In this document: in pieces, positions 59,130 through 64,000 of the stretch
How the letters are laid out: every line of letters begins with the position of its first letter
Numbering within the stretch: the first letter of the stretch is position 1
Source: an uncultured Eubacteriales bacterium
Lineage (GTDB): Bacteria > Bacillota > Clostridia > Oscillospirales > Oscillospiraceae
Length of the DNA stretch: 64,000 nucleotides
Reading direction: 5' to 3'
Assembly: GCA_900551995.1 (NCBI GenBank)
Contig: URXW01000002.1
Span: forward strand, 28,467 to 92,466
Position numbers and translations under genes: made by a program
The notes under the pieces: generated by a model
Told to the model about the DNA's origin: nothing
Database searches by the model: none
Seen by the model: only the letters and a program-made list of their open reading frames with translations

Positions 59130-60695
59130 ATGGAAACTTACGGACTGGAAAAGCTGGGCATCATCAACGCCTCGGCGGTCTATCGCAACCTGACCCCGGC
59201 ACAGCTGACCGAGCACGCCCTGCGCCGCGGCGAGGGTACGCTGTCCAACACCGGCGCGCTGGTGGTCAAGACCGGCAAGTATACGGGCCGCAGTGCCAAC
59301 GATAAGTTCATTGTGGACACCCCTGCCGTCCATGACGAGATCGCATGGGGCAAGGTGAACCGCCCCATTGAGAAGGCGCGCTTCGACGCCATCCGCGCCA
59401 AGGTCATCGCCTACCTGCAGGGCAAGGAGATCTTCATTTTCGACGGCTTCGCCGGTGCCGACCCCAAGTACACCAAGGCGTTCCGCATCGTCAACGAGCT
59501 GGCGAGCCAGAACCTGTTCATCCACCAGCTGCTGCGCCGTCCCACGGCGGAACAGCTGAAGGACTTCCGGGAGGATTACACCATCATCGCCGCCCCCGGC
59601 TTCAAGTGCATCCCGGAGATCGACGGCACCCGCTCCGAGGCCGCCATTCTGGTGGACTACGAGGCGCACGAGGTGGTCATCTGCGGCACCCAGTACGCCG
59701 GCGAGATCAAGAAATCCGTGTTCTCCGTGATGAACTACGTGCTGCCCAAGCAGGGCGTGTTCCCCATGCACTGCTCCGCCAACATCGGCAAGCACGGCGA
59801 CAGTGCCGTCTTCTTCGGGCTCAGCGGCACCGGCAAAACCACCCTGTCCGCCGACCCCAACCGTATGCTCATCGGCGATGACGAGCACGGCTGGGCGGAC
59901 GACTCCGTGTTCAACTTCGAGGGCGGCTGCTACGCCAAGTGCATCAACCTCAGCCCGGAGGGGGAGCCGGAGATCTACAACGCCATCCGCTTCGGCGCGC
60001 TGGTGGAGAACGTGGTCATGGACCCCGACACCCGCGAGTTCGACTTTGACGACGACTCTCTGGCGGTGAACTCCCGCGTGGGCTACCCCGTGGAGTATAT
60101 CCCCAACGCCGAGCTGTCCGGCATGAGCCCCAGCGTCCCCAAGACCGTCATTTTCCTGACGGCGGACGCCTACGGCGTGCTGCCCCCCATCAGCAAGCTG
60201 GACAAGAACCAGGCGATGTACTACTTTGTCTCCGGCTTCACCTCCAAGGTGGCGGGCACGGAGATCGGCGTCACCGAGCCGGTGCCCACGTTCTCCACCT
60301 GCTTCGGCGAGCCGTTCCTGCCGCTGGATCCCTCCGTCTACGCCGCCATGCTGGCGGACAAGGTGGAGAAGGCGGGCGCGAAGGTCTACCTCGTCAACAC
60401 CGGCTGGAACGGCACCGGCAAGCGCATGAAGCTCAGCTATACCCGTGCCATGGTCACTGCCGCCCTCACCGGCGACATTGAGAAGAGCGAGTTTGTCACC
60501 GACCCCACCTTCGGCGTGCAGGTGCCCACCAGCATCGAGGGCGTGCCCTCTGAGCTGCTGATCCCGGAGAACACCTGGGAGGACAAGGCGGCGTACAAGG
60601 CGAGCTGCAAGAAGCTGGCTGACAGCTTTGTGGAGAACTTCAAGAAGTACACCCACATGAGCGCGGAGGTCGTAGCCGCCGGCCCCAAGGCGTAA
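59130..60695 (+). CDS. pckA: Phosphoenolpyruvate carboxykinase (ATP)
   Basis: Interconverts oxaloacetate + ATP and PEP + CO2. ATG 59130 follows AGGAGG; the frame opens 30 bases earlier without a site. 521 residues. P-loop GLSGTGKTT (230-238), IGDDEHGW, and RSANDKF near the N-terminus. In fermenting gut anaerobes this enzyme often runs toward CO2 fixation for succinate or for ATP gain; direction here is inference. Confidence 0.96.
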   Translation: METYGLEKLGIINASAVYRNLTPAQLTEHALRRGEGTLSNTGALVVKTGKYTGRSANDKFIVDTPAVHDEIAWGKVNRPIEKARFDAIRAKVIAYLQGKEIFIFDGFAGADPKYTKAFRIVNELASQNLFIHQLLRRPTAEQLKDFREDYTIIAAPGFKCIPEIDGTRSEAAILVDYEAHEVVICGTQYAGEIKKSVFSVMNYVLPKQGVFPMHCSANIGKHGDSAVFFGLSGTGKTTLSADPNRMLIGDDEHGWADDSVFNFEGGCYAKCINLSPEGEPEIYNAIRFGALVENVVMDPDTREFDFDDDSLAVNSRVGYPVEYIPNAELSGMSPSVPKTVIFLTADAYGVLPPISKLDKNQAMYYFVSGFTSKVAGTEIGVTEPVPTFSTCFGEPFLPLDPSVYAAMLADKVEKAGAKVYLVNTGWNGTGKRMKLSYTRAMVTAALTGDIEKSEFVTDPTFGVQVPTSIEGVPSELLIPENTWEDKAAYKASCKKLADSFVENFKKYTHMSAEVVAAGPKA

Positions 60696-60747
60696 ATCAA
60701 AACCCCCAAGCGTCCCGCAAAATAGCGAAATAAAGGCGGCTTGCCCA

Positions 60748-60790
60748 TAAAAAAGATTCCCCACCACCGGCGGGGAATCTTTTTTTCTTT
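60748..60790 (+). terminator. Bidirectional terminator between pckA and ltaE
   Basis: 13-bp stem AAAAAGATTCCCC/GGGGAATCTTTTT (60750-60762 with 60772-60784) with A-run before and T-run after; serves both converging genes. Confidence 0.92.
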
Positions 60791-60848
60791 CCTTTAAGGT
60801 GCATTTCAGCTACCTGCGCTATGCTACCATCAGTCAACAGAGAGCAGC

Positions 60849-61889
60849 TTACTTTTTCAGCGCGTTCACAGCCTCGCGCAGCGCGTCCACGTTCTCCTGC
60901 GTTGTGGCCCAGCTGGCGCAGAAGCGCACACCGGAGTGGGTCTTGTCCACACGCTCCCAGTACTCATAGCCGAAGCTCTTGCCGATCTCGGCAAGCTCCG
61001 CATCGGGCATAATGGGGTATTGCTGGTTGGTGGGGGAGTCGAACAGCAGGGGATACCCGGCGGAGACAAAAATATCCCGGATCTGATGTGCCATCTCGAT
61101 GGCATGGCGGGAGATCTTGAAATACAGATCGTCGGTGAACAGCACGTCGAACTGGATACCCAGCAGCCGTCCCTTCGCCAGACGGCCGCCCCGCTGCTTC
61201 ATAATAAAGCGGAAGTCTTTCTTGAGGGACTCATTCATAATGACCACCGCCTCGCCGAACAGAGCACCCACCTTGGTGCCGCCGATGTAGAACACGTCGC
61301 ACAGCCGCGCAAACTCCGGCAGCGTCATATCGCTCTCCTCCGCCGCCAGACCGTAGCCCAGACGGGCGCCGTCGATGTACAGGGGCAGACCGTAGCGGCG
61401 GCAGGTGTCGTACAGCTCCGTCAGCTCCGCCTTGGTGTACAGCGTACCCGCCTCGGTGGGGTGGGAGATATACACCATGCCCGGCTGCACGATATGCTCG
61501 GTGGACTCGTCGTTCTTGTGCCACTCCACATAGTCCGCCACCTGCTGCGCGGTGATCTTGCCGTTGTCGGTGGGCAGGGTGATGACCTTGTGACCGGTGG
61601 ACTCGATGGCACCCGCCTCATGGCAGTTGATATGACCGCTTACGGCGGAGATCACGCCCTGCCACGGACGCAGGATAGCGGCGATGACCGTGGTGTTGGT
61701 CTGGGTGCCGCCCACGAGGAAATGCACATCGGCTTCGGGAGCCTGACAGGCAGCCTTGATCTTTTCCCGTGCGGCTTCACAGTATTCGTCCTCGCCGTAA
61801 CCAACGGTCTGGACCATGTTCGTCTCGGCCATCTTGACCATGATCGAGGGGTGCGCGCCCTCCAGATAATCGCTGTTGAAGTAGATCAT
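60849..61889 (-). CDS. ltaE: Low-specificity L-threonine aldolase
   Basis: PLP enzyme splitting L-threonine (or allo-threonine) to glycine and acetaldehyde, 346 residues. PLP lysine is Lys206 in GGTKVGAL; YIDGARLG (171-178) is the Asp-containing block. AAAGGAG precedes ATG 61889. Own promoter and terminator; divergent from the sortase gene. Confidence 0.93.
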   Translation of the reverse strand: MIYFNSDYLEGAHPSIMVKMAETNMVQTVGYGEDEYCEAAREKIKAACQAPEADVHFLVGGTQTNTTVIAAILRPWQGVISAVSGHINCHEAGAIESTGHKVITLPTDNGKITAQQVADYVEWHKNDESTEHIVQPGMVYISHPTEAGTLYTKAELTELYDTCRRYGLPLYIDGARLGYGLAAEESDMTLPEFARLCDVFYIGGTKVGALFGEAVVIMNESLKKDFRFIMKQRGGRLAKGRLLGIQFDVLFTDDLYFKISRHAIEMAHQIRDIFVSAGYPLLFDSPTNQQYPIMPDAELAEIGKSFGYEYWERVDKTHSGVRFCASWATTQENVDALREAVNALKK

Positions 61890-61960
61890 TGCGGTTCTCC
61901 TTTTGCGGCGGACGGAACAGGAAGCACAGCTCCGCCGTCCTGTGTGATAGTAATACCGCT

Positions 61961-61989
61961 ATTGTAATCCCTCCCACCGCAGTTGTAAA
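61961..61989 (-). promoter_or_regulatory. Sigma-A promoter of ltaE
   Basis: Minus-strand TTTACA (61984-61989), 17-bp spacer, TACAAT (61961-61966). A palindrome TTGTAA-N10-TTACAA (61983-62004) overlaps the -35 box. Confidence 0.75.
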
Positions 61990-62029
61990 GAGAAACTGTT
62001 ACAAATTCATTACAGCTTGTCCCTTTCCC

Positions 62030-62058
62030 TTGCATTGATCGAGAAAAACTGATACAAT
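62030..62058 (+). promoter_or_regulatory. Sigma-A promoter of the sortase gene
   Basis: TTGCAT (62030-62035), 17-bp spacer, TACAAT (62053-62058), 31 bases before the start. Confidence 0.72.
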
Positions 62059-62089
62059 ACCCAACGATAGATAAGGAGGCGTGTACCAC

Positions 62090-62971
62090 ATGAACGATGC
62101 ACCCAAGAGATCCCGCTTGCAGCAGGATCAGCCTGCCGAACATTCCTCCGGCAGACGCAGAAGAAAGAACAAGAAAAGCGGAAAAGTCCTGTATTACGCC
62201 ATTTTGGCGGTGTTGCTGGGCATACTGATCTACTCCTCCGTGAAGATCATCTCCTACGTGAAGGATCAGAAGAACGCGGAGAACATCGGCAACGACATCA
62301 ACCAGGGCTACACCCGTCCCGACACGGACGACGCCGAGAACACCGATGACAAGAAAGAGGACGAGACGAAGAAGGATCCCGACCCCGAGAGCATCATCGT
62401 GGACTTTGACCGTCTGCAAGCCAAGTACCCCGACGTGGTGGGCTATGTGTACAGTGCCAACACCGTGCTGAAGTACCCCATCGTCCAGACGGCGGAGGAG
62501 GGCGGCGAGTATTACCTGTACCGCGACATTGACGGCAACGACAACAAGAACGGCACCGTGTTCCTGGATTGGAAGTGCAGCTCCGACTTCACCTCCCAGA
62601 ACAATCTCATCTACGGTCACAATATGAAGACCGGCCTGATGTTCGCCTCTCTGATGAACTACAAGAGCCAGAGCTATTACGAGGCGCATCCCTACTTCTA
62701 TCTGTACACGCCGAACCAGACCTATAAAGTCAACCTGTTCGCCGGCTGCATCGTGGCGCACGATGCCGATGTGTACTCTCTGACCCTCAGCGAGAGCTAT
62801 ATTCAGGAGTGCATCAACAACTCCACCTTCCGCTCCAGCTACGGTGTGCCCACCGGCAACATCCTGACCCTGTCCACCTGCGACTACGACTTTGACAACG
62901 CCCGCTACGTGGTCATGGGCGAGCTGGTGCCCGTGAAGAATCCCGCGGCTGCCGCCGCCACCGAGGGCTGA
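62090..62971 (+). CDS. srtB: Class B sortase
   Basis: Membrane transpeptidase that joins sorted surface proteins to peptidoglycan. ATG 62090 follows AAGGAGG. 293 residues: basic N-terminus, membrane helix (~33-55), acidic linker (~75-100), then the sortase barrel with His177 (IYGHNM), Cys264 (LSTCDYDF) and Arg272 (ARYVVMGEL). The TLSTC-type motif marks class B. No substrate with a C-terminal sorting signal is encoded in the window; it may serve the whole cell. Confidence 0.93.
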   Translation: MNDAPKRSRLQQDQPAEHSSGRRRRKNKKSGKVLYYAILAVLLGILIYSSVKIISYVKDQKNAENIGNDINQGYTRPDTDDAENTDDKKEDETKKDPDPESIIVDFDRLQAKYPDVVGYVYSANTVLKYPIVQTAEEGGEYYLYRDIDGNDNKNGTVFLDWKCSSDFTSQNNLIYGHNMKTGLMFASLMNYKSQSYYEAHPYFYLYTPNQTYKVNLFAGCIVAHDADVYSLTLSESYIQECINNSTFRSSYGVPTGNILTLSTCDYDFDNARYVVMGELVPVKNPAAAAATEG

Positions 62972-62991
62972 GACAGCTGACCGCTCACAAC

Positions 62992-63025
62992 AGAAATGCC
63001 GCCCACGCAGGCGGCATTTCTCTTA
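62992..63025 (+). terminator. Terminator after srtB
   Basis: 12-bp stem AGAAATGCCGCC/GGCGGCATTTCT (62992-63003 with 63010-63021), then CTTAT. Confidence 0.75.
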
Positions 63026-63057
63026 TACCGGAACCGTAAAGAAAGGGGAGAGGCTCC

Positions 63058-63870
63058 ATGGAGGAGATCGAAAAGATCCTGCAAACAAAGCTGGGCGGTT
63101 ACAGCCTCAGCCACATACTCTCGGCAATTCTGACGCTGCTGATCTGCCTGCTGGTATCGCGGCTGCTGCTGAAGCTGGCGAAAAAGCTGCTGCACCGGGG
63201 CAAAAAGCTCAACGACCGCCTGCGCCAGATCCTTCTGACCGCCATCAAGGTGGTGCTCTACGTTCTGACGGGCATCATCACGGCAGGTGCGCTGGGACTG
63301 AACACCACGTCGGTGACGGCACTGGTGTCGGTGCTGACGCTGGGCGTAACGCTGGCGGCGGAGGACATCCTGGGCAACGTGGCGGGCGGACTGGTGATCC
63401 TGTCCTCCCACCCCTTCAACATCGGCGACGAGATCGAGATCTCCGGCACCGTGGGCGTGGTGCGCGAGATCGCCCTGAACCACACGAAGGTGGAGACCTG
63501 CAACGGGCAGTACGTCATGCTGCCCAACAAGGAGCTGTCCTCCTCCCGCATCATCAACTACACCGCCATGGGCCGCCGCCGCGTGGTGGTGAACGTCACC
63601 GCCTCCTACGACGCCCCCACCGACACGGTAAAGGTCGCCTGCATGGAGGCTGTGGCGGCAACGCCCAACGTGCTGCCGGAGCCTGCGCCGCAGGCGTACC
63701 TCACCGGCTACGGCAGCAGCTCCATTGAGTACAGCGTCCGCTGCTGGACGGAGACGAAGGACTACTGGGGTGCGTACTACGCCCTGAACGAAAACCTCCG
63801 CACCGCCTTCGCCGCCCATAACGTCGAGATGACCTACGACCACCTCAACGTCCACGTGCTCAACAAGTAA
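63058..63870 (+). CDS. mscS: MscS family mechanosensitive channel
   Basis: A 270-residue small-conductance channel protein. Three membrane helices; the pore helix TM3 spans LVSVLTLGVTLAAEDILGNVAGG, cited here in part (TLAAEDILGNVAGGL). The beta-domain block HPFNIGDEIEI and MLPNKELSSSRIINY follow. Releases solutes on hypo-osmotic shock. AAAGGGGAGAGG precedes ATG 63058. Confidence 0.94.
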   Translation: MEEIEKILQTKLGGYSLSHILSAILTLLICLLVSRLLLKLAKKLLHRGKKLNDRLRQILLTAIKVVLYVLTGIITAGALGLNTTSVTALVSVLTLGVTLAAEDILGNVAGGLVILSSHPFNIGDEIEISGTVGVVREIALNHTKVETCNGQYVMLPNKELSSSRIINYTAMGRRRVVVNVTASYDAPTDTVKVACMEAVAATPNVLPEPAPQAYLTGYGSSSIEYSVRCWTETKDYWGAYYALNENLRTAFAAHNVEMTYDHLNVHVLNK

Positions 63871-63883
63871 ACCCCAACACAAG

Positions 63884-63915
63884 AAAAAGCAGGCAGCCCC
63901 CGGCTGCCTGCTTTC
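63884..63915 (+). terminator. Terminator after mscS
   Basis: 11-bp stem AGCAGGCAGCC/GGCTGCCTGCT (63888-63898 with 63902-63912), A-run before, TTT after. Confidence 0.82.
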
Positions 63916-63953
63916 GCGTGTCGATAAACCCCACTGCGCGTGCACTCTTTCTT
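63916..63953. repeat. Dispersed ~38-bp repeat, copy 2
   Basis: Second copy of the element at 38465; first 17 bases identical, rest similar. It directly follows the mscS terminator. The last 47 bases of the window hold nothing I recognise. Confidence 0.6.
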
Positions 63954-64000
63954 TCTCACAGGGGGAGCTCGAGGGGGCAAAGCCCGCCTCGAATCGGATC

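Noticed and set aside
1..64000. CRISPR arrays, insertion sequences, integrase or prophage genes
   Set aside because: No regularly spaced repeats, transposase, integrase or phage structural genes were seen on either strand.

Overview
The window looks like a chromosomal segment of a GC-rich, spore-forming anaerobic Firmicute, most likely an Oscillospiraceae/Ruminococcaceae-type gut Clostridium. The reasons are the classic Firmicutes gene orders tig-clpP-clpX-lon-ysxC and rplS-ylqF-rnhB-yraN, a SpoIVFA/SpoIVFB-like pair, a class B sortase, ATP-type PEP carboxykinase, Feo iron uptake, and strong GGAGG ribosome binding sites with sigma-A promoters at 17-bp spacing. The assignment is by inference from gene content; no 16S gene is present. 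I see no insertion sequence, prophage or CRISPR array.

Bases 1-14274 hold a one-direction, tightly packed locus of 12 genes that I cannot match to a named system. It opens with the C-terminal part of a large surface protein, then four tandem secreted paralogues with SipW-type signal segments ending in AWF/AWY. An ER/archaeal-type (Ser-His) signal peptidase follows, then a membrane-tethered McrB-like AAA+ ATPase, a 694-residue protein that is half coiled coil, and a second Ser-His signal peptidase. The locus closes with an HD-GYP phosphodiesterase-like protein, a YcgR-like PilZ protein and a membrane-anchored fifth paralogue. The five paralogues share a C-terminal W/Y-x-x-EG-x-D-x-x-C signature. 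My reading is a TasA-like fibre or surface-layer export and assembly system under c-di-GMP control with its own AAA+ motor. This is the candidate novel system of the window.

Bases 14275-31912 are mostly housekeeping. On the minus strand lie a YjdF-like membrane protein, upp, tsaB and tsaE. On the plus strand lie rodA, then the ddl-murF-ABC-F-flavodoxin-prfA-LUD-(tsaC::coaE fusion)-M18 peptidase run, ispD-ispF, and a DUF1538 membrane protein paired with a double P-II-like protein. Bases 32064-43709 carry feoA-feoB-Cys-rich protein, dapF with two tandem operator-like palindromes, a dicarboxylate/amino-acid symporter and lysA. They continue with a PAS-AAA-Fis regulator lacking key sigma-54 activator motifs, D-cysteine desulfhydrase, an MgtC-like protein and an NhaC-like antiporter.

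Bases 43800-64000 carry tRNA-Pro(CGG), the SpoIVFA/B-like pair, a radical SAM/DUF2344 pair, rplS, rbgA, rnhB, yraN, a dipeptidase and a metallophosphoesterase. They end with the protein quality-control block (tig, clpP, clpX, lon, engB), pckA, a threonine aldolase divergent from a class B sortase, and an MscS channel. No gene-free gap exceeds about 225 bp.
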